DNA of 64,000 nucleotides from Jacaranda mimosifolia (Eukaryota > Streptophyta > Magnoliopsida > Lamiales > Bignoniaceae), in assembly GCA_018894105.1 (NCBI GenBank), contig CM032133.1, forward strand, positions 10,306,501 to 10,370,500, given 5' to 3'. Below are positions 1 through 11,944 of this stretch, piece after piece. The notes below the pieces were generated by a model, which was not told the origin of the DNA, did not search any database, and was given only the letters and a program-made list of their open reading frames with translations. Numbering within the stretch: the stretch's first letter is position 1; each line of letters opens with the position of its first letter. Both the position numbers and the translations under genes were made by a program.

Positions 1-651
1 GCTAGTTGGTTCGTGAAATTGAAAACACTGGAATGCTTCTTGATCTAAACTCATCACCGCCCACCACTCAGACTGAAGCTTCAGCCGCCGAAAACTTCGC
101 GACCACCACCTTTGCCACTGTAGTAAATTCGACATGAAATTTCGGTCGCCTTACAGCTTTGTTTTGGAAGAGAGTGGTACTAAAGTGTTCCTTGTGAGGA
201 GAGGAGAAAAATGATATATAACTTGAGGGTGTTCGCTGTTCGCTGGAAAAAAATGGCTGGAAGAGGAAGACACGGTGGTGTATGGTAAATAAATGAAGAA
301 ACCAAGGGCTGTTTTGCTATATATAATTGAACTTTTTGAAATTATAGTTTCACCCCCAAAACTGTGGCCCAGCCTTCAGTTAGGTCCTCCAAGATTTCCA
401 AACCTTTCATTTCAGCCCCAAACTTAGTGCCTAACATTGACCCCTTTGACCTAAAGTTTTTCCATGCAAACCCCTAAGCTTATAAAAATGGTCCAAATTA
501 AGTCTTCACTATTTGCAATTTAACCCCAAACTTTCAAAATTTTTACAATTAAGTCCTTTTTATTTATTTTTCGAGCCCTAAAATCCGACCAACCAATTTT
601 TTGAACTCTAAATCCTTATTTTTTGAAATACCAAATTTTAGGGATGTTATA
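1..651 (-). repeat. 3' LTR (partial, cut by window start)
   Basis: This matches 4703-5327 base for base over long stretches, with small indels and scattered substitutions. It ends at GGGATGTTATA directly before the polypurine tract. In the element's own direction the LTR opens TATAACATCCC, the usual plant gypsy opening TGTAACRYCCC with the terminal TG changed to TA. Confidence 0.85.
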
Positions 652-666
652 ATCCTCCCCCTTAAC
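652..666 (-). other. Polypurine tract of the gag-only element
   Basis: The plus strand reads ATCCTCCCCCTTAAC, so the element strand reads GTTAAGGGGGAGGAT immediately before the 3' LTR. This is where plus-strand DNA synthesis of a Ty3/gypsy element is primed. The sequence just upstream matches the usual tail of a gypsy pol/3' UTR. Confidence 0.75.
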
Positions 667-1029
667 AAAATCTGGTCCCCAAATTCAAGAAACTCAGAAC
701 AACATCGACGGGTCTAGAAGGTATTAACATAAGTACGTTTCTTCAAGGGTGACACTAAATCTTTTTCACAAAAGTCAGTAATTAATATCCATGTCTATAA
801 GGGTTTGATTGAGGCCTAGGTTCAAAGTCTAGTTTAACCTTAAAGTGAGATAGAAATATGTAAGAGAATGAGTCGCATTAGTTTCTCAAAATATTGTGAA
901 CGTAACCATACCTTAGATAGCATTCTGTGAGTCCGGTGCACTTCTCTTAGAGGCACTAGCGTGAACCGGGCCCTTCTGTCTTTAGCTAGATTCCATAAGT
1001 TGTTTTCCCTTGTTTCCTTGATCATTGGA

Positions 1030-2040
1030 GGCGAATTTCCTACCCCTAGGACAATTCTTAACAAAATGTTGGTCATTGGCACATCGCATACATTTTTCAT
1101 GCTTTTTCCAACATGTAGATTTATTATGACGGGCGTCACCACAAAATTCACAAGATTTTCTTGGAGTTAGTTGAGTTGGACAAGTGTTATTTCCATTAAG
1201 AGAGAGGTGGTTGACCGATGTCTGACCTTGAACTCTCTGTTGTTTCCTCCCAGAGTCACTTCTCTCTCCACTTTGAACTGCGGACCCGAAAGTCTTTCCC
1301 TTTTTAATCTTTTCTTCAACTTTAGATATCTCCTTAATATTTGATTATGCCTGCATGGCCCTATTCACAACCTTGCTATAAATGGGAAATTCACAGGTTA
1401 AAAGAGCTCTTCGCAACTCAATCTTTAGCCCTTCAATGAATTTTTTTATTTTGCGTTCCTCATCACCCAACATATGAGGTGCGTATCGGATTAAACGATT
1501 ATATTTGGCTTCATACTGGCATACTGACATAGATCCTTGAGTGAGTTCCATAAACTCCCTCTCTCAAGCATTCTTTACAACTTTAGGCATAAATTTATTC
1601 ATAAATTCGTTTTTAAAGTTCTCCCAGGTACGGAGAGTTCTTTCTCGGTTCCATTGTTGGTCTAGTAACCTCCACCAATGATAGACATCTTCTTCTAAAA
1701 TAAAGGTGGCATGTTTAACCTTCTGTTCTTCCAGATAATCTAGTACTTGAAATTTTTTCTCAATCTCTTTGACCCATGTTTTGGCCTTCTGATCATCTGG
1801 TTCGCCGATAAACCTCGGGATATTGTGTTTAAGGAACCGTTCTAGCATTCGAACCACAACAAGTTGTTCAATATTTTGAGAACCGCCAACTTAACTTTGC
1901 TGCAGACAGAATTGCATACACTACTGCTACATAGTAAACATCTGTTCTATAGCTTGTCCTCTGGTTCTCTAGTTTAATGGTGGGGTTGGTATTGTTCCAT
2001 CCTCTGGTGCGGGGTGTCCTTGATTAGAAGTATTTCCCAT
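1030..2040 (-). pseudogene. Gag polyprotein, Tekay-like, near complete but with nonsense codons
   Basis: Gag forms the capsid and nucleocapsid of the retrotransposon particle. The frame opens with ATG at 2040 (MGNTSNQGHPAPEDG) and stays in phase to about 1030, broken only by stop codons. The capsid core lies at about 1860-1345 (FLKHNIPRFIGEPDDQKA, later YNRLIRYAPHMLGDEE). Two CX2CX4HX4C zinc knuckles follow at about 1150-1045: CEFCGDARHNKSTC and CMRCANDQHFVKNC, both with every ligand present. It aligns with the gag of the complete Tekay copy at 30676. After the knuckles the frame decays and nothing like protease follows, so pol was lost next to the gag end. The intact knuckles suggest relatively late decay or selection for packaging function. 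Confidence 0.8.
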
Positions 2041-3178
2041 TTGACCCTCTTTTGCTTCATCTCAATTGAAGGTAGGTCGTCCTTTACGACCTTGAACAAC
2101 CCATGATAAAGGGAATGAGTGAGGTTGCTCCCGTGACATCACTTAGTATATAAGATCTTTCAGTCCTATTAACTATGTGAAATCTGTAGTATTCAATAGG
2201 AGACTCCGTTAACATTCAAACTTCTAATGATTTTTATCATAATGTACAAGGGTAAGTTGAGTACAAGTATATTATAAAACAGGAATATGTGTATATCGAA
2301 TAACACTAGCAAGAAAAACCACATTGAATCATACATGAGTTCATATAACATATTTGCTAAACTTATTGTCTGACTATGGATGAACAAGTTAACCAATTCC
2401 AATATTATCTTCAAAACAACTCATTTCATTTCACTCATCATAAGATTATATATGAAATATATATGTCTCCATATGAATACATATAACTAAATACTTTAAG
2501 TATTCTATATGTCCCAAAATGTTGGATCCTAAAATTTTCAGAAAAACATTATTCCCTTCTTCCTCAAATTTACAGCATGATTTTTGAGAGCCTCATTTCT
2601 CACAAGCGATCTTTCCTACCTATATCCTGTATCAACTTATAATCAACATAATGTAGTCTTCCATTGCTAATAAACTAATTACCTAAGATATTTGAGTCAC
2701 AATCATATATATATATATGTCATTCATTGATCATCTTACATGATATCCTTGCGAAAAATACTTCCTTATTTCCCTCTCAATGCCACTATGTAGTTATATA
2801 GATCAGCCCTATTATTGAAATGCCAGTTACAAAATTAAGCTCATTATTTAAATCTCGATCCTATACAAGATCAAACACTTATCATCTCAAACAACCTTTT
2901 AGTTCCCACGTTCTATTATCACAAAATGCTCAGTCAACAACGTAACTCTAAAGATATCATTCCACCAAACATTCATAAAGTCACGTGCATGATACCTTAA
3001 AGTAATGGACTATAAACTAGCTGGCCATCCCAGTACCAATCCTTCACTTTTCGATATCATGCATTATCTCAAAATTCACATCTTAACAAAATTCTCAAGT
3101 CAAATATAATCCACACTAATCTAGAAATCCCATATTCTGAGGACCCTGTCTCGGCATAGCTCAGGTTTCCAAACGTAA
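1862..3178 (-). other. Leader / 5' untranslated region of the gag-only element
   Basis: This is AT-rich DNA between the primer binding site and the capsid part of gag; the gag N-terminus occupies 1862-2040. No other coding potential is seen. A short (TA)n run is at about 2708-2719. The sequence just inside the PBS resembles a normal gypsy leader. Confidence 0.5.
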
Positions 3179-3190
3179 GCTTTGATACCA
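3179..3190 (-). other. Primer binding site, initiator tRNA-Met type
   Basis: The element strand reads TGGTATCAAAGC, one mismatch from TGGTATCAGAGC, which is complementary to the 3' end of plant initiator tRNA-Met. It sits 4 bp inside the right LTR, which fixes the minus orientation. Confidence 0.85.
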
Positions 3191-3194
3191 CCTC

Positions 3195-5327
3195 TGTAGC
3201 GCCCCGTCCGAGAGGTGCTTGCTTCGGATCGAGGCGCTACTCCAATACTATTTTTTTTTTTTTCTTCTCAAAACCAATTACACCCTCCAAAATTCTCAAC
3301 CTAAGAAATTTCATAATTTAAAATTTAAGCTAGTTATGCTGAAAATGACAAGCAAAACCTAAGTTCTCATACAAGTCACCAATACAATGATACAAAGTCA
3401 GCCAATAACACTGTTTTTATCACCAATACAATGATACAAATCTAGAATAGTAATCCAAGCATTCTGCTGGGATTGGCACTCGACCTAAATAGATTTTACG
3501 TATAAGTATCTATAAATAATTCAATAATCAAATATGCCCACAAGGCCATACGATATCAATAAAAAATTCAGATAAGCCAACATGGCCAACTAAAGCTGTA
3601 ACGGATAACAAGAGTGCTGGCAAAGTCATATATTGTATTTAACAATATTAGAAGTAAGAACTAATAAAACAAGCCCTCATAGGGGTTTACGAAACAAGAA
3701 ATAGTCAACAAACAAGATCTCAACAATTTAAGAGTTTCAACAACAAGAACAAGTACGGTACATAAGCACGACGAACCCACACATGGGTCATTCCACAAGA
3801 ACAGATAGAATCAAGGCTAGAATGGCAGAGCCTCACCTTATCAGCCTCAGATATGCTATCACCGCCTACTGGTCCGCGGGACCCACTTCGTTGTTACCTA
3901 GCCAAAATAATATTTCACAATCAACTTCACATTCAATTCTAAAAATCACAATTAAGCCCTTAATAGTCCAACATTATTAAATAACCGATTAATATGATAG
4001 TTTTAGGCTTAAACGATACTTATCGGCCTAAAATGACTAATAAGGCCGGTTATTATCAAAATAATCCCAAATTTCATGTCAAATCTAATAATAGAGCATA
4101 AACTAGTCCTCAATTATATATTTAGCCTTATATCGGTATCTCAAATCAAAACAAACGATCCAGGTATCTTAATTAACCTGATTATTTACACTTAGGTCTC
4201 AAATCTATAAAATCAACAAGTTAAGATTAAAATCCTTCAATTAACTTAATTATCCAAAATCATCATATTTTAATTCAAATCCGGGTCCACTAAACCATAT
4301 AATAGTCGATGCATGGAAGGTATATATACTAATCATATCTCAAATCCTCACCCTTGGCATATACATGATTTATGGAAATAGCAGTACAATATATATATAA
4401 CATAATTCCATTCCAAATCCTTTACCTAAGATCCGACTATAGAAGCGCCAGAATCATAAACTGAGAACACCGTCACGATCCTCGTGACGAGCTGAAGAAC
4501 CTGTCCCAGCTCCGCCGTCGACTGCCGTCTACCATCGCCGAAAAAGTGCAACACCACCACCAATCGATGCCTCTTAGCTCTAGAAATCCAAAGCACACTT
4601 TAATTTTGAATTTCGACGTTGGGAAGGCCTCCAATTGGCCGAAAAATCGAGCTGGGTCACCTTATTGCCGCTATGCATCGCCGCGTTTAATTCTCCTCCG
4701 TCGCTAGTTGGTTCGTGAAATTGAAAACACTGGAATGCTTCTTGATCTAAACTCGTCATCGCCCATCACTCAGACTGAAGCTTCAGCCGCCGAAAACTTC
4801 GCGACCACCACCTCCGTCGCGGCAGTAAATTCGACTCGAAATTCCGGCCGCCTCACAGCTTGGTTTTGGAAGAGAGTGGTACCAAAGTGTTTCTCGTAAG
4901 GAGAGGAGAAAAATGATATATAACTTGAAGGTGTTCGCCATTCGCCAGAAAAAATGGCTGGTGCATGGTAAAGAAATGAAGAAACCAGGGGTTGTTTTGC
5001 TATATATAATTGAACTTTTAGAAATTATAGTTTCACCCCGCCCAACCTTCAGTTACGTCCTCCAAGATCTCCAAACCTTTCATTTCAGCCCCAAACTTAT
5101 TAGTGCTTAATATTGACCCCTTTGACCTAAAGTTATTCCATGCAAACCCCTAAGCTTATAAAAATGGTCCAAATCAAGTCTTAACTATTTGCAATTTAGC
5201 CCCAAACTTTCAAAATTTTTACAATTAAGTCCTTTTTATTTATTTTTCGAGCCCTAAAATTCGACCAACCAATTTCTTGAACGCTAAATCCTTATTTTTC
5301 GAAATACCAAATTTTAGGGATGTTATA
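3195..5327 (-). repeat. 5' LTR of the gag-only element (2133 bp)
   Basis: The boundaries come from the PBS (left) and from identity with the left LTR end (right). The plus strand starts TGTAGCGCCCCGTCCG and ends GGGATGTTATA. It contains a T tract (3248-3262), a region shared with the Tekay LTR (GGTCCGCGGGACCCAC at about 3870), and a GC-richer block at 4470-4700. The two LTRs differ by scattered transitions, so the insertion is not recent. Confidence 0.8.
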
Positions 5328-8300
5328 ATTATGGTGAAAAGTAGTGGTGTGTTTGATGACTTTTTATCATATATTAAAATTGTAGTGATTGAGAATAATT
5401 TTGTGGCAAAGTCCATTACCATAATGTAAAAAGTGTAGCTAAATTTTTATTTCACTTGCAATACCTATGACTCGAAAAGTGAAGTACAAACATAGTTTAT
5501 ACGTTTTTACTCCACTTATTTTCTATCTACTGTATATTTAATCATAGCAAAAAGCATATTATTTTTATAGTATTTTATGATTTTAATAAATTCATCAATG
5601 GGTCTTTGGCTTAGCTAGTTGGATGGACCTGCAAACTTCTTAAAATACATGTACTTGATAATTCATAAGATTTTTAATTTAGGAGATGCTTAGTAGGGCT
5701 TTTAACAAAAAAATATTAAGTGAAGAATTTATAATTCCATGAAAGTAGAAGAATTGAATCTTATGATACTATAAGTTATAAAAAAAATATAAAGGCAATT
5801 AATTAGAGACTTTAATCATAACGAGCTCCTAAATTTTAATCTTTAACCATATAAGTAGTCGAGTGTTATGCAGTTTATATATAAGCTATATGTGTGTTTT
5901 TTTTTTTTATTATTGTTATAATCTGAAATACTTTATGAGCTATTCAAATTGAAGAACCAACTGTTTGATTATATATATATATATATATATGTATTTGAGT
6001 GAAACCATTATACTTTTAAAATGAAATTTAATACTAATCAGGACTTCAACTTGATAATTAAGATGCTTAGCTAAATGTTTTTAGTTTAATTATCACTTTA
6101 AATTACAAAATTGCCATCTATAAATTCTATAACTTGATATATTAATTAATTTATTTTAAATTTTAAAAATATATAGTATCCTATGATCTTAAGATATTTT
6201 ATAAGATAGAAAAAATATTTTAAGTTATTAGTAGACGGGCTTGAAGCATCCGAAGTACTTTAAAGTAACAATAGTAGAAAGTCCAGTCCAGCCTTAAAGA
6301 TCTGTTGAACACCAAACTTGGAGATCACTACACAAAGTTAGACTCAAGAAATTATAATATGTAATTCTTTTATTGTTGTGCATATGTTCACTGTAGGTTG
6401 GGAAGAAATATTATATAAAGACACAATCACACACATAAGAAGGTTAATTGCACCTAAATTTCATTTTAAATTTAAAAAAAAAAAATTATCAATTCCTCCT
6501 CTCTAACCCAAAATTTTTCCTTTGAAAATGCTTCGTTGAAAAACCCAAACGAATGACCTTTTGCATGCATTCAACTTAAAAAAAAAAAAAAAAAAATTAA
6601 ATAATTAATTTATTAAATGATCAATATTCTATTTTTAAGGGCCTCAGTAATGTGTTTATATTTGTGAAGCATTGTATTTGTAATGTTCCGATACTAATTT
6701 ATAAGCAAGAGGATGTTTTTGTTACACATTCATATCTAATTAATTAAATTTTATCAATCTTCTAAAAAAATTAATATCTTAAATACAATATATGTCATTT
6801 TTATATATCCTCAATTATCAAAGAATGTTTACATCTTGAAATGAATTTCTAATTTAGAATAAAGTCAATCTCAATTTTTATTCATTTAAAGTAATTTAAT
6901 TAATAAAACTCTTAATTAATTAACCATTTCTCTCGCTCTCTGTAGCTATAACGTTAACCTCTCATTTCCTCTACGTCTATCTATCTTTCCCTCCCGACCT
7001 CTTCTCTGTCTGCTTATGTTTTTTGGTTGTTCCTCTCATTTTTCTTCTAATCGTTTTTTGCTTTATTTGCCCATTTCCTTTTCTCATTCCCTTCTTTTCT
7101 TTCTTTCACACTTTCACTCACTCACTCTCTTCTAAGTTCTAATGTCCATTAATTCAATTATTATCTCTTTCTGTACTCTGTCGGTTGCCTCATTCATTTG
7201 AAAATTTTCATTAATTTTGACATTGAAATCCCTAAAAATAGAAGAAAAGGACAAAAAAATGAGGGACAAAGTACTATAAAAGAAAATAGAAAAAACAGGA
7301 AAATTAATAAAAACAACTTCTTTACATATAAAATTAAACCTAATTATTTTTAAAATTAAATATATCTCTTGATGTTTTTATTCCTCGAGACTAGAAGAAA
7401 GTACTTAAATAGGATTAAGAAAAAGCATTGTATAATAAAACTATACATAAAGTAGTTGAAATTTTAAAATATTAATTAAGAAGATGTCGAATTGGGATAA
7501 TGGTACATAAAATTATACAATTATTAGTAAAGGTAAAACATATTTACCTTTTTTTTATTATTATTATTATTAAAAGAAGAAAAACAAAAAGCAAATAGGA
7601 TTTATTTAATTAGTATGTTTAGATTTTGTTGTAGAAACTCTTATAGTAGCTAAATTTTTATTAGTAACATCACTTGCACTACACCTCCCATAGAAATGAT
7701 TTGTTCCTTCACTTTTATTATATGCATGTGTTGCAGGTAGACGGTATGTATTTATTATTAACCTTTATTCATATACAACAGCAGCAGCAGCAAACTAACT
7801 TCAAAATTTGTTGTTGTTTTAGAAATTATAGAGTTATTCGTATTCATCAATATCTCTTTCATATATATATATATATATATATATATGTTTAAAAGAAGTA
7901 CGTAAAATGACAAATGTAAGACAACTAATTATCGTGGTATGGTATCCCTATGTGCATGCATTTAGTTTATCATGTTATTGATACTAATTATATTAATAAA
8001 TAATAAAAACTTTATTTTTATGTAATATAGATAAATAATAGCATAATTTTATAACAATAATTACGGACTTACAGTGAATAACATATAATATTAATTATCA
8101 ATTAATATAAATTGAGTGTGTAAGAGGCCTTTAATTTATAGATAATTGTTATACTACATATATATATATATAAATTAAGATGACTATAAAACTTAAATAA
8201 ATAATTATTTTTATTCCAAAGGCTATTTTTTCCTTCCAACAACCATAATACATAATGGTATTTTGTTGCATTTTTCCTGTTTAAATATAAATTCATTGCA

Positions 8301-8580
8301 TTTACAGCTTCCTCAAATACCACGAGTATTACCATCAATAAATCATAATGATTGTTAGGTTGGGGGAAAAATAGGAAATTTATATAATATAGTTTACATA
8401 ATACGTACGCTATGGTAATACGATCTTTAGTTTGGTACTCCAAACTTAAAAAGTTCCCTAGCTAGAGCTACTATTATTGGAGGTTGTTGAGGCTCGAATT
8501 AACCCACTCATTAATTATGCATACAGCATATATATATATATACACACACACACATCAATTAATTACTTAATTACGGATTT
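5328..8580. other. AT-rich intergenic DNA without recognisable genes
   Basis: I see no coding or RNA gene here. It holds simple repeats, including (AT)n at 5971-5990, A tracts near 6474 and 6577-6596, (TTA)n near 7558-7573, and (AT)n at 7861-7886. There is also a pyrimidine-rich stretch at about 6925-7160 with CTCT and TTTC runs. Confidence 0.6.
7860..7887. repeat. (AT)n microsatellite
   Basis: About 13 uninterrupted AT dinucleotides. Confidence 0.9.
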
Positions 8581-8586
8581 TCTCCT

Positions 8587-8663
8587 GAGCAGTGAGCAGT
8601 GAGCAGTGAGCAGTGAGCAGTGTGCAGTGTGCAGTGTGCAGTGTGCAGTGTGCAGTGTGCAGT
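8587..8663. repeat. 7-bp minisatellite, two variant blocks
   Basis: Eleven perfect head-to-tail 7-mers: five GAGCAGT followed by six GTGCAGT. The two blocks differ by a single A/T change. It is flanked by ordinary AT-rich DNA. Confidence 0.95.
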
Positions 8664-8731
8664 GCCCAGGGGTGTCTATTATTGATTGATTGAGAATGGA
8701 CAGCAGCGTGTTGTCCTCAGGTACCCAGTTA

Positions 8732-9138
8732 GGGCTTATTTGCTTGGGCATATAGAATTCGACAAGATTCATATACTAATAATATATAAGTTAAAAATGG
8801 TATCAAATATCATGTAATTTATTATTTACTTTGATTTTAAAAATTGATGATATCCCACATTTGATACTATATAATATTTGATTGGCAAGATTGCTCAATA
8901 TAATTACATTTTGTAATGTCCAAAATGTCCTAACTTCTAAGAAGGTAAATTTTCAAATGATGATTAGGGTTTTCATTGAGGGGTAAGAATGATTTTTTCA
9001 TTCATTATCATATCAGATTTAAAAGGATAAAAAATGGATCATGTCATCTTGGCCTGATCCACAAACCAGCTTGGCCCATGATACCATGTCGTGCTGCAAA
9101 AGTATCATGGGCCATAAAAATGTGAAGCAAACAAACCC
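8732..9138. mobile_element. Tourist-like MITE (407 bp)
   Basis: The terminal inverted repeats are GGGCTTATTTGCTTGGG at the left and GGGTTTGTTTGCTTCAC (reverse complement) at the right. The flanking direct repeat is TTA (8729-8731 and 9139-9141), the target duplication typical of PIF/Harbinger. No coding sequence is seen. The family assignment rests on the TTA duplication and TIR style only. Confidence 0.65.
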
Positions 9139-9141
9139 TTA

Positions 9142-10409
9142 TAGGTATTAATTGATACAAATGTATTTAAATATTACTGTTGTTACTTATTATAGGTATA
9201 TACAAGTGTATGTATTTTATTATTATTATTATTATTATTAACGATTAATTGTGGGATGATATGTTGTATGATCAGGTTGAGAAAAAGCCAATAAGAAAGT
9301 GGTTCATTCGTTCATAATTCATCTTTTCGACAGTTTTTCTTTCTTTTTCTTTTTTCTTTTTAATGTCAAAAATTGTATAAAGGATGAAGTTACTATTATT
9401 AAGAAAAAAAAGGTACAAGACCGCTAATCAGAAAAGGACATCACTTTTGTAAGCCAATGAATTATTGAAACTTTAGTGGCCACTTGTGGAGTAAATATTT
9501 AATTACTACTTTGAATAATTAAGATGCAACTTTATTCTATCCAGCCAGACAGCCAGTGTTCACATGACAATTTCTAATTCTTAATATGTTTCACACTATC
9601 CAAATCAACTTTATCCACTTTTGTCCCCCAAATCGTTCAGAAGGAAAGCTTTCACACCTTTTTTTTTTTCTAGCTAGTAATAATATATTAGGCAAGAACT
9701 CAACACCAAATTGCGTACATGAGTTTATGGGAGGCTACATCAATTAGTATAAGAGTTATTATTTATTATTTTTTTTGATGGGGGTGGTGAATTAGTTAAA
9801 GATTTATTATAAATATATAGTGAGATTTTTCATTACTTGTATTATATTTACATGTACATAAAAAATTTGTTAGAATTTAAACTTCAATTATACCAACTCG
9901 ATTAGCTAGGTTTAGTTAAGTTTAGTTCATATAATTATCTATTTAGGAATGATATTGTCGGAATTTGAATTTGCTTTAAAGATTAAGAATGGGAATATCG
10001 TTTTCGTACTCAAAAATTAATAAATTGCACTTAAACAATTTAAAAAGATTGCTCCGCTCATTGCAATCATTTTATGGACACATTATTATATGGAAAATTG
10101 CTCTAATGATGTGGTGTGTGTGTCAACAGATGCCCAAAACCCTTCTTTTTTTTTTTGGTGGGGGGGGGGGGGGGGGGGATATAATAATGATTATAATGAA
10201 AAATTCCAAAATTTAGCAAAACTGGAAAAATGAAGAAGATGGAGGTACCGGTAGATATGCAGAAAATGTAATTGATAAATTAATTTGACCAATATGAACT
10301 CCTTAATAGTTTTAATCTTTTTTAATCAAATTTAATATTTTTAAAACTCACTAAAAACAATCACCTCACTGAAATATTTCTAAGGGCACGTGCAAAAAAC
10401 ATTGCCATC
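9142..10409. other. AT-rich intergenic DNA with simple repeats
   Basis: No gene recognised. Contains (TTA)n at 9216-9240 and the T/G homopolymer block at 10146-10178. Confidence 0.6.
10146..10178. repeat. T11 followed by G19 homopolymer block
   Basis: A run of 11 T (10146-10156), then GGT, then 19 consecutive G (10160-10178). Long G tracts are rare in AT-rich plant intergenic DNA. The exact length is error-prone in any assembly. Confidence 0.8.
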
Positions 10410-10412
10410 TTA

Positions 10413-10776
10413 GAGAGTGTTTAGGTGAGCTTATGAGCTCTTCAAAAATATATCTTATAAAATATTTGAGAACTTATAAAATATAAAAAAGTAATTGGTA
10501 AATTTTTTTTGAAAAAGAGTTTATAAACTCCTAAAATAAGATGTTAGGAGCTTATAAAATCTTTTTAAAAAGGTAAAGAGTCCGTAACTTATTTTTAAAA
10601 TATTAACAAGCTCCATAAATTGTAATTATATTAATTATAAAATTGATATTACTAACATTTAAAAAGCTTTGACATCTTATTTTATCTAAACATTTTAAGA
10701 ACATATTTTTTTAAAAAAGATGTAACATCTTATAAGATATAAGAACTTATAATAAATTACTTAGCCAAATACCCTC
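10413..10776. mobile_element. Tourist-like MITE, family A, copy 1 (364 bp)
   Basis: Ends are GAGAGTGTTTAGGTGAGCTTA (left) and GAGGGTATTTGGCTAAGTAA (reverse complement of the right end), flanked by TTA (10410-10412 and 10777-10779). The internal A/T-rich body (CTTATAAAATATTTGAGAAC and similar) recurs at 27149, 53638 and 55873. Confidence 0.75.
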
Positions 10777-10916
10777 TTAATTTAGGCATGTAAATTCAAT
10801 ATCAAATATAGTTTGTGATGTGAATTTACTTATTTTAGATATATTATATCAATGGATTTAATTTTAATCTATAACTTATTTTGAATATAAGGTTTAAGCA
10901 ATTCCCAACCCAGACT

Positions 10917-10933
10917 AATTTGAGATTTTAACA
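10917..10933 (+). repeat. 17-bp direct repeat flanking an LTR element, left copy
   Basis: AATTTGAGATTTTAACA is repeated exactly at 14520-14536, immediately after the LTR terminus at 14519. It is far longer than the 5 bp expected for an LTR retrotransposon. Confidence 0.9.
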
Positions 10934-10956
10934 CCCAGACCACTCTGATCCTCAAT

Positions 10957-10978
10957 AGCCTAAGTTAAAACTTAGGCT
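10957..10978. repeat. Perfect hairpin beside the primer binding site
   Basis: AGCCTAAGTT and AACTTAGGCT form a perfect 10-bp stem with a 2-nt loop. The stem overlaps the end of the PBS, so in element RNA it could occlude or frame primer annealing. The functional role is inference. Confidence 0.6.
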
Positions 10979-11401
10979 CTGATACTACTCTGTCACGCCC
11001 CAAAATTCTAACAATACAGACTAGTATCGAGGCATGAAACTCAATCCCAAATGCATGAGTCGTCAATCAAAATATTGATCATAAATAAAACTTCAGACAT
11101 TTCTAGTAGCCAAATAAATCTCAAACATAGAAAAACTCGAAATGTCTAATCCTTTATCTTCATCTAAAAATCCATGAAAGTGACTAATAAGCTAATGCCG
11201 TAACGAACTAAAACTACCGCAGAAGTCCCAAAATAATACTTCAGTCCCAATTCTTGTCAGAAGCTGGATCCACCTCCTCAGTAGAGTTAGGGTTTAGGTC
11301 TGCCAACAAGAAGTTAAAGAAAAGAAAAGAGTGTGAGCAAAAGATTCAGTGAGTGCTAAGTGTGTGTGCCATGTGAGTTCATAAATTTAACATAATTTGT
11401 T

Positions 11402-11501
11402 CAGTGAAAATATTCGAGAGTTTGTACAGTGAAAATACTGGAGGAATTTTATAGTGAAAATATTCTGGAGTTTGTACAGTGAAAATATTCGAGAAAAATA
11501 T
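11402..11501. repeat. 25-bp tandem repeat, four copies, in the long LTR
   Basis: Units start at 11402, 11427, 11452 and 11477 with the core CAGTGAAAATATTCGAGAG. The copies differ by a few bases. Confidence 0.85.
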
Positions 11502-11521
11502 GAGTGAAAATTATTTTAAAT

Positions 11522-11623
11522 AGTCAAGCAGTAACAAATCAAGCATTTTATAAACAGTCAAGCAGTAACGAGTCAAGCATTTTATAAACAGTCAAGCAGT
11601 GACAAGTCAAGAGTTTAATAAAT
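11522..11623. repeat. 34-bp tandem repeat, three copies, in the long LTR
   Basis: Units start at 11522, 11556 and 11590 with the core AGTCAAGCAGTAACGAGTCA. The third copy is the most diverged. Confidence 0.85.
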
Positions 11624-11905
11624 GATTTTATGGACTAACAACTTAAATGTGATGATCAGACAATGTTTGCTGCAATCAATCAACCTTATGACTCCCACCA
11701 TAAAGTCCCTTATTGTTCCGGGCAAGGTGCGACCTTACCAAAACAGTGCCCAAGCATCCCCGGGAATTCCTACGACCCACCTTAGCCACAAACGACTTCT
11801 GTTATGCGTTGGAGGGATTAAGCCATGGGGGCTTGGGGTTCAACTGGCAAGCCTGCTGCTGCCCAGTAAAGTCCATTGCACATCCAGACCAAATTGGATC
11901 CGACT

Positions 11906-11944
11906 AACAGTGACAGTAACAGTAACAGTAACAGTAACAGTAAC
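11906..11944. repeat. (ACAGTA)n hexamer repeat
   Basis: About six copies of CAGTAA, the first a variant (CAGTGA). Confidence 0.9.

Larger units (their letters stand above)
1..5327 (-). mobile_element. Gag-only Ty3/gypsy (Tekay-related) LTR retrotransposon, TR-GAG-like
   Basis: Two copies of one sequence lie at 1-651 and 4703-5327; they are the outer parts of the left and right LTRs of one element. Between them, reading on the minus strand, are a primer binding site beside the right LTR, a leader, a gag frame with two zinc knuckles, and a polypurine tract beside the left LTR. Internal length is only about 2.5 kb, and no protease, RT, RNase H or integrase is visible, so the element depends on proteins in trans. 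Its LTR shares a patch with the Tekay element at 27.5-38 kb (3790-3880 versus the reverse complement of about 28910-29010), and the two gags align, so the same lineage is inferred. The left LTR is truncated by the window edge. Confidence 0.85.

Noticed and set aside
5598..5640. TGGCTTAGCTAGTTGGATGG resembles a tRNA/SINE A box
   Set aside because: No B box (GGTTCRANNCC) follows at the right distance, and no tRNA fold or SINE tail is visible.
8102..8443. 113-codon minus-strand open frame in AT-rich DNA
   Set aside because: Composition follows the local AT richness, and the start and stop fall in simple repeats; no motif seen.
11402..11623. Short regularly spaced repeats that could suggest a CRISPR array
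   Set aside because: Units are contiguous without unique spacers, and the context is a plant LTR.
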